This document shows positions 1 to 10,084 of a stretch of DNA of 64,000 nt, piece after piece. The translations under genes and the position numbers were made by a program. Source of the DNA: Hypomesus transpacificus (taxonomy: Eukaryota > Chordata > Actinopteri > Osmeriformes > Osmeridae); contig NC_061081.1 of assembly GCF_021917145.1 (NCBI RefSeq), positions 3,235,466 through 3,299,465 of the forward strand. The letters run 5' to 3'. Position 1 is the stretch's first letter. Each line of letters starts with the position of its first letter. The notes under the pieces were generated by a model. It was not told the DNA's origin and searched no databases. It saw nothing but the letters and a program-made list of their open reading frames with translations.

Positions 1-1070
1 CATTTGCACAATCTATGAGTACAGTGCTTGTCTGGTAAACCAAGCTTGTGAAGAAACTCAGTACCAAACTTTAAATTGTGTATCTGCGTACTTCTGTGAT
101 CAGTTTTCAATACAAATAGTACCCTTCCAATTCGGTGTAACAAACACAATTCATCTGGCACAACCTAAAGTTAGCAGACTTTTCTTATTCTATTGATTTA
201 ATTGAAATATGCTGACATGCCAAATTGGGAGGGGGGAGAGGGGGGAGATGATTTGGAATTTGGTATTATGCAGACCTAAGAAATGTAAAGAATGTCAATT
301 AAACATTAGAAGTGCTTATTTGAGTCCAAAAATAGTTAATAAGACTGTAGTGCGATGCTGTGTATCTATGATGGTAAATTCAATGCTTCTACGCAAAGGA
401 TTATGAATGAATTTTGCCATAAATGGTAGCTGTAACAAGTAACATTTCGGCCATACAACCAGAGGTTGCAGAGGTTGGATAGTAAATACTTTGATGAGCA
501 TTGGGATGCTAGCAGGCCTGGACTGGTACTCTGACATACTGGGCAATTTCCCGGTGGGGCAGTATTTGTGGACAACGACCGGCCCATAAAGCAGGGTCAT
601 TGGTTCATTTTCCATACTGACACTGGCCCAATCACATCTCTTAACAGGCTCCAACCCTCCCCCTCTGTTTCTTGTGTCAGATGCAGTGGCTCAGAGCCAA
701 AGATCTGTGGATTAGGATGGAGAAACAAAAGTGCAAGGGCAAGGGGGGTGCAGAGAAGTTTGCGGGCCCAAAAAAGTAAAAGTCTAGAGGTTGATGCCTC
801 AACATGTGCAAAAAAAATGTTTCGTGCTGTATGTGTCCGTCCGATTGTGGCCCTGGATGCTGGGTGTTGCCATCTAAGGCTTTCGTCAGGATTATTGTAA
901 CCGCCTGGAAAAGACGAGGGATTCACAGCCGTCCAGAAGTGATGAAGATTTGCGGCTTAAATGGTTAAAGAGCGAATAATGCATAAGTCCCGAACAGCTA
1001 CTACATGCATTGAGACAAAACCATCGAGAATCAAGTCATATTAATTTGAAAAAACATATCAGTCACTGAC
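1..1070. other. Left-edge flank and clic3 last intron, no exon recognised
   Basis: No convincing exon is visible here. The terminal CLIC exon, which should follow the exon ending at 1071 on the minus strand, was looked for and not found, so it probably lies beyond the left edge. Around 510-660 the sequence resembles the end of a fish DNA transposon (a 'caggcctggactggt' start), but its partner end was not found. The short open frames at 209-406, 316-654 and 597-926 show no recognisable domain. Confidence 0.5.
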
Positions 1071-2628
1071 CTTGACAATGTTGAGCTTGGGCAGCAGGTT
1101 GCAGTCAGCCAGGCTGAGGGAGTTCTCATCCAGGTAGATTCTGGAGGACTGAGACATGTCAGGATTCTGGTCCAGCTCATATGGTAGAGGGGTCAGCAGG
1201 TACTGGTCCAACTTCATCAAGCTCTTCAGAAACTTCTTCTCCAACACTATGAGGAAGGAGAAAAGTCTTGTGAGTGTTCAAGTAAAAAATAAAATTACAA
1301 AATGACGGTTAACTAATTGTAATAACTCAGTGTTAAGACTGATTTGGCCTGTGAATAGTACAGCACCAATTAATTAATTCTCCTGAGCTCTCACTATCAT
1401 TGAGTCCTGGGTTGGGGTTTTTGATGTAAGCTGAGAACTTGTGAAAGATGTCATCTCCAGCCCTGTTGGACTCCTTGTAGCGACAGCACAACTTGGGGTA
1501 CCTGTAAGCATATGGACATTAGACCGTAGTCTGGAAGTGCAAACTGACTGCGTATGTGTTTGCCCGTGTGAGCCAGCCAGTCACTCACTGGGGGGGAGCC
1601 AAGGCCTCCTCTAGGAACTCTTCAATCTTGTTGGTGTCGGTGCGGACCTCCTCGTTGTAGATGAGGAAGGGGGGCTGGGAGCCTGGCGCCAGGTCCTTCA
1701 GCACCTCAGGCGCCCTGGGGGCCAGGGAAAACAGGAACTCAAACAAACATCTGTAACCATCTCATCCTCATCAGCAGAAGCCACAGTGGTCACTATTAAA
1801 GTAAAAAGTTGATGTAACTTCATTGAAATTCCTGCCAGGGCTTGACCAGGGTCTCACCTCTTCATGTCAACAGTGGTGAGGGTGAAGTTGGCGCCCTTCA
1901 GCCAGAGGATCATGAAGAGCCTCTGACAGAATGGACAGTTCCCCACACTTTCCCCATCATCACTGGCCTGGAGGGAGAGAATAGGAGAAGAGAGCGGTGT
2001 TTCTCAATATGTTCTCAATAAAAACAGTTTCTCACCAGTTTCGATTCATGACGTATCATCGCAACAGTTCCCTCAACAGTTCATTGGAATGACGAGCAGC
2101 CAGACACACATTCTTCACAACAAGGAATGATAACAAAGCAGGCGTCTTCAAACTGGACAAGTCTCTTTTCAGTTTACATGCACCTCGTATTACCTCAGGC
2201 AGAGGTTTGCCAGAATTCACATTGTGACTCATCACAAAACTTTATTTTAAGACTTTAAATCACTACTTGATCTATTGAACAAATGGCTGGCTAATGGCCA
2301 CATAATTGACCAGTGGAATCATTTGAATCAGTTCAGTCCGTTTCTTTTCTCAACAGGTGTAATGCCCATCCCATGATATACAATTTCATGCATAGACCAT
2401 ACATTTCTTATTACTACATGCACATATGTTTCATTAACATTGATAAAGTGGAGAGTTTGTTGAGTATATCCTCTTCCTTGTTGGATCAACTGTGATCACA
2501 CAACACATTGTTTAGCATTCTGATTTAATTAATCCTCTTCCTTGTTGGATCATCTGTGATCACACCACTCATTGTTTAGCATTCTGACTTACCTTGATGA
2601 AGAGTTCAATTTTCGGGGCCTCTGCCAT
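1071..2628 (-). CDS. clic3: Chloride intracellular channel protein 3 (3' partial)
   Basis: Five exons are visible on the minus strand: 2593-2628, 1858-1967, 1589-1714, 1395-1501 and 1071-1246. All have GT/AG borders and join in phase. The 36, 110, 126 and 107 nt lengths match my memory of CLIC genes. The protein starts [12 protein letters not shown]. It then shows the GST/thioredoxin-fold motif [16 protein letters not shown] with a CxxC glutaredoxin-type site, which marks CLIC3 rather than CLIC1/4/5, where the second Cys is Ser. [33 protein letters not shown] and the helical [11 protein letters not shown] follow, and the first, second and third of these resemble CLIC3 most. CLIC proteins exist as soluble redox-active forms and as membrane-inserted forms; CLIC3 is linked to endosomal recycling (family knowledge). 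The last exon is outside the window. The start ATG at 2628 is chosen because exon 1 ends in a good donor after 12 codons. Confidence 0.9.
2469..2590. repeat. Tandem duplication (about 60 bp x 2) abutting clic3 exon 1 donor
   Basis: Two near-identical copies lie at about 2469-2528 and 2532-2590. Both read 'cctcttccttgttggatca', then 'tgtgatcaca', then 'cattgtttagcattctga'. The right copy runs into the exon 1 donor of clic3, so this is a duplication of the first bases of intron 1. The left copy has lost the donor (gatttaatt in place of gacttac). Confidence 0.8.
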
Positions 2629-4199
2629 TTATATTGTTACCCCCTTTCTCTTTCGGTATTTCCGACTCTTCCAGACAATATATCTCTTTCTCTCTCAAAC
2701 ACTCTTTTCCTCACGCACTCCTTTTCTTACTGCTATGTCTCAGTTCTGTCCTGTGCCTGTCTCTCACCCCACCTGTTACCTCTGTGACATACACATCACA
2801 CCTACAGTTCTACCAGTCAGACCAGTAAAGCCAGATATCTTCAACTACACCTCTTCAATTAGGCCTCTCTGTTCCTCTTGTCTTTCCTGCTTTCTCCTTG
2901 TCTGAAAGCGAGGCTGATGTCACCGCAAACACTGAATAATGTTCAAGCCACCCATTTTGTGAGAACTAGAGTTGACACTTGAGTTGTTCTCTGTGAGAGT
3001 GGAGATAAAGAAAGTGAGAGGAGAGAAAGTGAGAGAGAGAAAAAGGAGAGACATGCTGATTATGAATAAGTGGAGAAAGATAATATGGTTCACAATGTGA
3101 TGCTGGAGAGAAATGCAATATTGTAGGAATTGGCCATACAGTGCAAAATATGTGGTCAAATTGGACGATAAAGCTAATAATGCTAATTATGCAAATTATG
3201 CAAATTATGCAAATATACTGGGGACCCATACTTCACATTTCTGCAAGAAAACTTTGGTGTACTCAACATTTCCGGGTTCACAATGAGGCTCTATGGGCTG
3301 GCTACTAGACCATGACATGGAATCATCATTGAAACTAAATCAAATCTTACTTTATTTACAGCAGGATTCTATGACAGTAGATCTTCTCTGTATCAACTAT
3401 TTTCAATCAGAGACCATGTAGAGCTGCAATTAACATGGGTTTGAACCAAAAAGTCACCAAAGTCAAACAAATTTAATACAACATCCTTCAATTTAAATGT
3501 ACATTTTATATGTATTCATTTATCCACACCCTGTTTGAACAGGAAAATAAATCTCAGCAAAATCTAAATGGCAGGACAAAAGTCTGAAAACAATAACAGG
3601 TTAAATATTAAATGCAGACAGAACTTAAGATTAACTTTTTTACTTGGTAGCACTGGTGCTCCCAACTTTAAGAAGTTATGAGCACCAGCAAAAATGTATG
3701 AGCACCCATTGAAAATTTTCAAATAGTCTTTTTAGCTCTTCAAATTTTGAGTGCGAGTTAGCTCCCTGTCACATGACATGATCTGAAATCTCAATTAAAG
3801 TTAGGAACGTAAAGATCAAGTTTAAATGGGTATGTAACGTTGGATTAAACGGGGCACAGGCCCCTACTCATTATACGCACAGTTCAGGGATGTACGTTTG
3901 ATATCAGCGTTGGTAGGGACATTACGGTCAAAGTAAGATGATCGGCAGGCCTCAACGAGTAATGTCCCGAAGCTTTCCAGGGGCATAACGGAAATGGCTC
4001 CGAGTAATTACGTTTTACAAATGTACAGTGGCGGATTTAAGCACAGGTTACATGGGCAACAGCAGCTGCTCTCTTCTCCCTGTAGCCTATGTGGAAAAAA
4101 GAAAATCAAAAGTTTCAAAAGGTTGAGAGAAATTTTTGCACGGAGCAGCCAGCCAGTAGGTCTATGAATGTATAAGGTCTTAGGCCTAAATACCTTAAA
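2629..4199. other. clic3 upstream region and intergenic repeats
   Basis: There is no gene here. It holds the clic3 5' flank with pyrimidine-rich stretches, the octamer cluster at 3189-3214, and around 3640-3720 a repeat-like segment with inverted 'gagcacc/ggtgctc' words ('cactggtgctcccaactt' followed by 'agttatgagcaccag'), probably the end of an unclassified DNA transposon. The open frames on both strands have no recognisable domain. Confidence 0.5.
3189..3214 (+). promoter_or_regulatory. Three tandem octamer motifs (ATGCAAAT) upstream of clic3
   Basis: ATGCAAAT occurs at 3189-3196, 3198-3205 and 3207-3214 in a strict 9-bp repeat. This is the canonical octamer bound by POU-domain factors. 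It lies about 560 bp upstream of the clic3 start codon, in the same block as pou5f3. The motif is plain in the sequence; regulatory function is inference, and a short AT-rich microsatellite could produce the same pattern by chance. Confidence 0.4.
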
Positions 4200-4850
4200 A
4201 GGAGAGAACACATTAGTCCTGTCCTAGCTACTTTACACTGGCTCCCTGTTACCCTCAGAAATGACTTGAGGTCCTTCTCACATACAAAGCTCTAAATGGA
4301 CAAGAACCTAGCTACATTGCTAACTCTCTTACTAACTACAGACCAGCTAGCAGGGGCGATCCTTCTTACAGGCGACAAAGGCAGCCGCCTAGCGCAGCAT
4401 AAAGAGGGGGGCGGCATTTTTCCAAGTGCATCCATTGATTAACCCTCTCGCTCTACCAGTAGAGGGGGCCAACTGCACTATGTCATATGTCCGTGTTATG
4501 GTTGGGGGGGCGGCACCCCGATTTGCGCTCCCGGATGGGGGGGTGATAAATCTTGCCTAGGGAGCCAAATGTGCTAGGACCAGTACTGCCAGCTAGAACA
4601 CTGCGATTATCAAATGCAGGCCTATTAGAGGTCACCAGAAGCAGTCATAAGAGGATTGGTGATGTGGCCTTTGTCAACTACAGGGTTTTACTACTTTTAT
4701 TACTTGTATTATTGTTTTTATTGATTTGATGTAAAGCACCTTGAGCTGCAATTTTTGTATGAAATGTGCTATATAAATAAAGTATTATTATGACTATTAT
4801 AAATACAATCCTAAGACGGCATATAAGAGCGTTTGCTAAATGACTAAAAT
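4200..4850 (+). mobile_element. 5'-truncated LINE (L2/Rex-like) 3' end, split by a hAT MITE
   Basis: The left part (4200-4350) decodes, with disruptions, to the conserved C-terminal block of L2-like LINE ORF2 ('PVLATLHWLPVT' type). The right part (4597-4800) carries the usual fish LINE tail, 'gtaaagcaccttgagctgca' followed by 'gctatataaataaagtatta'. The two halves are separated by the MITE at 4351-4588. A SINE/LINE tail fragment 'gctaaatgactaaaatg' follows at about 4834-4850 and merges into an (AT)n run. Confidence 0.65.
4351..4588. mobile_element. Non-autonomous hAT-like MITE with 8-bp TSD
   Basis: The insert is flanked by a perfect 8-bp direct repeat, CCAGCTAG (4343-4350 and 4589-4596). 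It starts CAG and ends CTG as hAT elements do, although the terminal inverted repeats are poor beyond the first bases. At 238 bp it has no coding capacity. Removing it restores the LINE in which it sits. Confidence 0.6.
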
Positions 4851-4851
4851 G

Positions 4852-4917
<66 letters not shown>

Positions 4918-4918
4918 A
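4850..4918. repeat. (AT)n microsatellite
   Basis: A dinucleotide AT/TA run with a few interruptions, sitting between the LINE tail and the remnant of the retrotransposon 5' end. Confidence 0.95.
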
Positions 4919-4997
4919 AGGAATATTACCTGTGGTGTGATCTATAATAGTATGACACTGTCTGGGCACCAGGGGGCAGTAGTGGGGACAAGCAAGC

Positions 4998-5878
4998 ATG
5001 TCGCAACGAGTACAGCAAGCTGCCGGGCAACGTGGGTCAGAACAGAACGACCCTCCACAGCCTCCTGCTAAGACATCTGCAACGTTCTCAATAAACCCGC
5101 CAGAATCCTTCGAGCCACAAGACTGGGAAAAGTGGATAACGCCTGGGACACACTGGCTGCGAAGCGCCTGCAACGCGTGCAGACATAAGTCTACCGAGAG
5201 AGAACCCCCCAAGTCGATTTCTAAAATCAGTGAAGAATTCATGGAGATGGAGGACATCAAATTAATTCTCCAAGTTGAAAAGCAAAGAGAGTTGTATGAC
5301 CCCCAGCAACAATTTGAGAAGGACAACGTAGAGAAGGATCAATGCTGGGATATAGCCAATGCCATGTTTATGTACCATGTCAGTGACAAAGGAAAGCTCA
5401 GAGTAGCTGAAAGGTTTGGTGACCGGCACGGACAAATGTGTGTCTGGTGTGAACAGCTTTTGCTCAGTAGTAGCCGATCGCGGCACTTCGCGGCGCGTCC
5501 AGGCGCTTCGCAGCCAGTGTGTCCCAGGCATACATGCACTGGCTGAAGATTGTGAGGATGGGGCACTGCGCGAAGAACTGTTGAGAGACAGTATCATAGT
5601 AGGCATTAGAGACAATGTGCTTTCACTGAAAATGCAGATGGAGAGCAGGCTGGATCTGGCTAGAGCCATTAATATGGTCAGACAAGCAGAGCAACAAACG
5701 GCAACAATCAGATCTCAGAGGGGATGCTACTCATGCTATAAAACTACAGTGGATTCTGTGCACAGTAGGACAGCAAAACAGGAAGCCGGGAAAGATAACA
5801 GCCAGCCAGCCAAACAGTACAAAGAGAAGCCCAAAGCACGCAGCGGCCCGCCTGGTCCACAATCTACCCAGATGCTCC
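4998..5878 (+). pseudogene. gag remnant of Ty3/gypsy-type element
   Basis: The reading frame opens at ATG 4998 and shows a gag-like N-terminus ending in 'ESFEPQDWEKW', typical of fish gypsy gag. It then runs into a segment bounded by a 30-bp inverted repeat (5141-5170 and 5500-5529). Recognisable gag resumes at about 5530 in another frame with 'ELLRDSIIVGIRDN' and 'LARAINMVRQAEQ', the C-terminal capsid region. The gag end is cut by the LINE at 5865. The middle of the capsid region appears to have been replaced. Confidence 0.65.
5141..5529. repeat. Perfect 30-bp inverted repeat inside gag
   Basis: The arm at 5141-5170 (starting GCCTGGGACACA) is the exact reverse complement of the arm at 5500-5529, with about 330 bp between them. 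The flanking gag frame is disrupted across it. It could be an insertion with terminal inverted repeats or an inversion/duplication product; no target-site duplication was recognised. Confidence 0.75.
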
Positions 5879-6562
5879 CATGTCACCCCGCTCCTCATCT
5901 CTCTCCACTGGCTACCCATCAACGCCCGTATCAGATTCAAGACCCTGGTACTGACCTTCCGAGCAGTGAACGGGACTGCACCCGACTACATCAAGTCTCT
6001 CCTGCAACCTTACACCCCCACCCGTCACCTACGGTCTTCTTCGGACAACCGCCTGGTGGTCCCACCGCTCAAGACTGCCCGGTCCCAACTCAAGCTCTTC
6101 TCCTGCCTGGCCCCCCAATGGTGGAACCAGCTCCCCACCTCCATCAGGGACACTGACTGTCTCCCCACCTTCAAGAAAAGGCTCAAAACGCACTTGTTCC
6201 AGGAGTACAACGGCACTTAGGAATGCTTGGCTGGACCTGATGTTAGTTTCCTCCAGGATCACAATGACTCTTATTGAGTGACTTGTTGCTCTTGTAGGTT
6301 AGTTATAACGAAGTTAAGTCTTGTACTCGCTGTGAAATATTTTACTGTTGATTGTTCTTCTACAGGTACAGTCCTGCACTTTTTGTGGTTCATGTTGTTT
6401 TAATTTGTAACTTGTATAACTGCATGCTCTTAGGGGTCTTCCCTTTGGCACTTGTTTAGTTTTTTCACAATGTATGCTTCATGTTTTTGTAAAGCTCTCT
6501 CTTGGAAGTCGCTTTGGATCAAAGCGTCTGCTAAATGCATAAATGTAAATGTAAATGTAAAG
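5865..6562 (+). mobile_element. 5'-truncated L2-like LINE inserted in the retrotransposon
   Basis: It is flanked by a 7-bp direct repeat, CACAATC (5858-5864 and 6563-6569). It encodes the C-terminal part of LINE ORF2: 'HWLPINARIRFKTL', 'NGTAPDYI', 'LAPQWWNQLPTSIRD' and 'FKKRLKTHLF', in frames split around 5966. It ends in a (TAAATG)n-type tail at 6538-6562, preceded by 'gcgtctgctaaatgcat'. The 3' tail resembles that of the SINE family in this window, which suggests the SINEs borrow this LINE's machinery. Confidence 0.8.
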
Positions 6563-6579
6563 CACAATCAGGAGCAGAG

Positions 6580-6990
6580 GCTAGGTCATGCCCTAACTGT
6601 GGTAAGTTGCACGCTAAATTCCAGTGCCAAGCAAAGACTGCAGACTGCTACAACTGTGGTAAGAGAGGGCATTATGGCAAATTGTGCTAGTCTACCAACA
6701 CTGTGAGTGCTGTCACGGAAGATGACGACATACTCCTGGGAACTGTTGATGCAGGAGAACAGGCATGGACAGTAGACTTACCAGTAAGGCATCCTAATGT
6801 GAGGTTCAATGTTGATACAGGGCCAACGTTACTGTCATACCAGAGCAGGTGTACAGACAGATATGCAGAGGCACCGCATACAACCTCACCCCAGGTAAAA
6901 AAGCACTATTTGGGCCAGGCCGTGTACCTCTCTCTGTAGTGGGGGTAGCCAGAGAGGTACTGAAGAGTGGTGATAAACGCACCACAGAGG
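6580..6990 (+). pseudogene. gag zinc knuckles and aspartic protease remnant
   Basis: Directly after the LINE, the frame around 6592-6690 reads two zinc-knuckle-like motifs: a degenerate CPNCGKLHAKFQC and the canonical CYNCGKRGHYGKLC (CX2CX4HX4C), followed by a stop at 6687. The next frame, from 6703, contains 'FNVDTG', the active-site triad of retropepsin-type proteases. This is the gag/pro junction of the Ty3/gypsy-type element and it is interrupted by stops. Confidence 0.7.
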
Positions 6991-8230
6991 ACATTTATGT
7001 AGTGAAGCACCTAAACACAGCTCTGCTGAGTAGACCTGCCTCAGTTAGCCTCAGACTGGTAGCCAGTGTAGATAGCATTGACTTGGACTCAAAACAACAA
7101 TACCCAAAGCTGTGCTGTGGGTTGGGTTTAGTACAGCAGCAGTACACAATTAAGCTCAGGCCAGATGCCACGCCTGTGTCTTTGAAAGTGCCTTGCCGTG
7201 TCCTACTGAGCTTGATGGGAAAAGTAAAGCAGGAACTCCAGCGCATTTAGCACTTAGGAGTCATTAGCCGGATCGAGCGGCCAACAGAGTCTGTGTAGAC
7301 CTCTCTCCCCTCAACGAAGCCGTGTGCAGGGAAAGGTTTATCCTTCCGTCTGTGGACCAGACGCTAGGCATGCTATCTGGTGCAAAGATATTCAAAAAAC
7401 TGGATGCCAACATGGGGTTTTGGCAGATCCCATTATCAAAAGACCCATTACACCACTTTTATCACCCCATTCGGGCGCTACTTCTTCAACCGCTTACCAT
7501 TTGGTATTGCCTCGGCTCCCGAACATTTTCAAAACCGGATGGTGACGGACGTGACAGAAGGATTAGAAGGAGTCGTCTGCCACATGGACGACGTCCTTGT
7601 ATGGGGTTCGACACAGGCAGAACACGACGCACAGGTGCATGCGGTTCTGCAGAGGGCACAGGCGGCTGGCATCACACGGAACACAGCCAAGTGTGAGTTC
7701 AGCCAAACCAAGGTGGCATTCTTCGGACACATCATCTCGGCAGAAGGGATAAGCCCAGATCCAGAGAAGACACGTGGTGTACGTGAGATGGATCTGCCAC
7801 ACAATGTCAGTGAGCTCAGGAGCTTTCTTGGCATGGTGAATCAACTAGGCAAGTTTGTGCCCAACCCAGCTGAAAAAGATAAAGTTCTCAGAGACCTGCT
7901 GTCCAAAAAGAACATGTGGTATTGGGGGCCTGATCAGCAGAAGGCATTCACCAGCCTCAAACAAGAGTTAGCTACCACTCCGGTCCTGCAGTTGTATGAC
8001 CCAAACAAACACCTTAAAATCTCAGCTGATGCCTCGTCGTATGGGCTGGGCAGTGTGCTCTGGGCTGGCAGAACTGCCAGGGGACCCAGGCGCTGGTGGC
8101 ATATGCGTCCAGGGCGCTCACAAGCACGGAGCAGCGCTATGCACAAGTGGAGAAGGAAGCACTGGCCCTGATCTAGGTATGTGAAAGAGTCAGTGACTTT
8201 ATCATCGGTCTCAGTTTTGAGCTGGAGACA
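6990..8230 (+). pseudogene. Reverse transcriptase/RNase H remnant (Ty3/gypsy)
   Basis: RT motifs are read in order: 'IKLRPDATPVSLKVPCR' near 7150, 'LDANMGFWQIPL' near 7400, 'FGRYFFNRLPFGIASAPEHF' near 7480, and the catalytic box 'HMDDVLVWG' near 7585, a YMDD-type box with His before Met. 'GHIISAEGISPDPEK' follows, then the start of RNase H ('ISADASSYGLGSVLW'). The frame breaks by a stop at 7248, by a shift near 7440 and after 8090. The RNase H is cut by a SINE at 8239. Confidence 0.8.
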
Positions 8231-8238
8231 GACCACAA

Positions 8239-8418
8239 CGGTGAGGGAATCGGGCTGGTAATCTGAAGGTTGGCAGTTAGATTCCCGGCCGAGTCAAATG
8301 ACGTTGTGTCCTTGGGCAAGGGACTTCACCCTACTTGCCTCGGGGGGAATGTCCCTGTACTTACTGTAAGTCACTCTGGATAAGAGTGTCTGCTAAATGA
8401 CTAAATGTAAATGTAAAG
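8239..8418 (+). mobile_element. tRNA-derived SINE (copy 1)
   Basis: This copy lacks the A-box half but keeps a degraded B-box region (GTTAGATTCC), the conserved body 'ccttgggcaagg...cacttcaccctacttgcctcgg', and the tail 'gataagagtgtctgctaaat' followed by 'gactaaatgtaaatgtaaa'. It interrupts the RNase H of the retrotransposon. Confidence 0.8.
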
Positions 8419-8439
8419 GGCAGTCCTCAGCACTCACAA

Positions 8440-9122
8440 TGGACTATTATTGCGGGGTACTAGGTTGGTTATCCCTTCAGTAATGAGGAATAGAGTGCTA
8501 GAGAAAATTCATGAAGGGCATCAGGGAATAGTCAAATGCCGTGAACGAGCCAAGCAATCTGTGTGGTGGCCTGGGCTAAGTAGCCAAATAGGTGAGCTGG
8601 TGTTGAAATGCACAGCGTGCGTTAAAGAACGCGCCAATGTGGCTGAGCCTCGTACTCCTTCCTAGCTAGCCATGGCAGAAGCTGGGGGCAGATTTGTTTA
8701 CATTGGAAAACAAGGACTACTTGCTTATTGTGGACTATTTTTCCGGGTAAGTGGAGGTGGCACAGCTGAGCCCGACAAGAAGTGTGGATGTGGTGAAGCA
8801 CCTCAAGTCAATTTTCATACCAGAGATTCTAGTCACTGACAACGGGCCTCAGTTCGCGGACATGACAGCTTTCCCCACGGTGTACAAATTTGAGCATGCA
8901 ACGAGCAGCCCAAGATACCCTCAAAGCAACGGCAAGGCCGAGCGTGCTGTCCAAACCATCAAAAACCTGCTGAAGAAAGCAACGGACTCTGTCCGTGCGC
9001 TGTTGGCTTACAGGAGCACTCCTTTGAGCAAGGCTTCAGTCCGGCCCAGCTGCTCATGGGGTGCCGCCTTCAAGGAGGAATCGCCGCCACCTTGTACCCA
9101 TGTCGGCAGACAACAGCAGTGA
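8440..9122 (+). pseudogene. Integrase remnant of the Ty3/gypsy element
   Basis: The first frame (8450-8665) shows the HHCC zinc-binding region: 'IHEGHQGIVKCR' with two His, then 'LKCTAC'. A stop at 8663 ends it. The catalytic core follows at 8751-9122 with 'LVTDNGPQF' (second Asp) and 'YPQSNGKAERAVQ' (catalytic Glu), matching the DDE rve core. The first Asp region ('IVDYFS') lies in another frame around 8730. It is clearly inactive. Confidence 0.8.
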
Positions 9123-9170
9123 GACACAGGAGCATGCTGCAGGTGTTGACCGGCAGGATACTTACTTACT

Positions 9171-9351
9171 GGGAGTTAGGTGGCTGAGCGGTTAGGGAAT
9201 CGGGCTAGTAATTTGAAGGTCGCCAGTTAGATTCCCAAATTATGTTGTGTCCTTGGGCAAGGCACTTCACCCTACTTGCCTCGGGGGAATGTCCCTGTAC
9301 TTACTGCTAGTCGCTCTGGATAAGAGCGTCTGCTAAATGACTAAATGTAAA
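9171..9351 (+). mobile_element. tRNA-derived SINE (copy 2)
   Basis: A near full-length copy: A-box-like 'TGGCTGAGCGGTTAGG', degenerate B-box 'GTTAGATTCC', the body 'tgtccttgggcaaggcactt', and the tail 'ctaaatgactaaatgtaaat'. It is inserted after the integrase remnant. Confidence 0.85.
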
Positions 9352-9581
9352 TACTTCGACAGACAGGTGTCTCCGGAAGGGCCTCAGGGCACTCCCCAAA
9401 CTGTGAGAACCAGGTCTGGCAGGTCAATCACAAAGCCAGAACGTCTGGATTAGTGAGTCCGCCAAAGGGGAAAAAAAGAAATGTACTTTATTATGGGGTT
9501 AAAACAGGGTGGTTTGTTAAAGTTGAATTTAATGAGGGTTTAAAGGGAGGTTGAATCCTGTTGTGTGTTAACTGTCTAGGG

Positions 9582-9772
9582 CAGGGGTGTCGAACTCCGG
9601 TCCTCGAGGGCCGCTGTCCTGCATGTTTTAGATGTTTCCCTGCTCCAACACACCTGATTCAATTAAAAGGGTTGTTATAACGACCATTCATTCGAATCAG
9701 GTGAGCTGGATCAGGGAAACATCTAAAACATGCAGGACAGCGGCCCTCGAGGACCGGAGCTCGACACCCCTG
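9582..9772. mobile_element. Palindromic hAT MITE with 8-bp TSD
   Basis: The ends are CAGGGGTGTCG and its complement CGACACCCCTG. The left 80 bp or so is largely complementary to the right 80 bp, so the element folds into a long hairpin. It is flanked by 8-bp repeats GTCTAGGG (9574-9581 and 9773-9780), the hAT signature. It has no coding capacity and lies inside the presumed 3' LTR. Confidence 0.9.
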
Positions 9773-10084
9773 GTCTAGGGTGACTACTTTGTGTTCATTC
9801 ATAGCATAAGGAGGTCTCAATGAGTTCATGTTCTTTAATGTTATCCGGTCTCAATGTGAGTTCACAGGATACAAGAGTGGGAAATAGTACAGTAAAGAAA
9901 TGTGTTATGGTAGACCAAATGATGTAGGTCACAGTCTATTGCTTTTAAGAAAGTGAAATGTGGTGTGATCTAAAATAGTGTGACACTGTCTGGGCACCAG
10001 GGGGCAGGAGTGGGGACAGTTCCGGTTGTGATTAAAAGTTAAGCCTTGTGAATCTACCCTGCTGCGTCCTTATTCCATATCTTA

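Larger units (their letters stand above)
4930..10080 (+). mobile_element. Degenerate Ty3/gypsy-type LTR retrotransposon (composite)
   Basis: Gag, zinc knuckle, protease, reverse transcriptase, RNase H and integrase remnants follow in Ty3/gypsy order. A roughly 60-bp sequence starting TGTGGTGTGATCTA is present at 4931-4991, just before the gag ATG, and again at 9960-10019, and probably marks LTR or UTR sequence. A purine tract at about 9465-9480 (AAAGGGGAAAAAAAGAAA) just before TGTAC is a plausible polypurine tract, so the 3' LTR may start near 9481. The 5' LTR is mostly missing. Frameshifts, stops (for example at 7248 and 8663) and nested insertions at 5865-6562, 8239-8418, 9171-9351, 9582-9772 and 10085-11347 make it non-functional. 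Confidence 0.8.
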
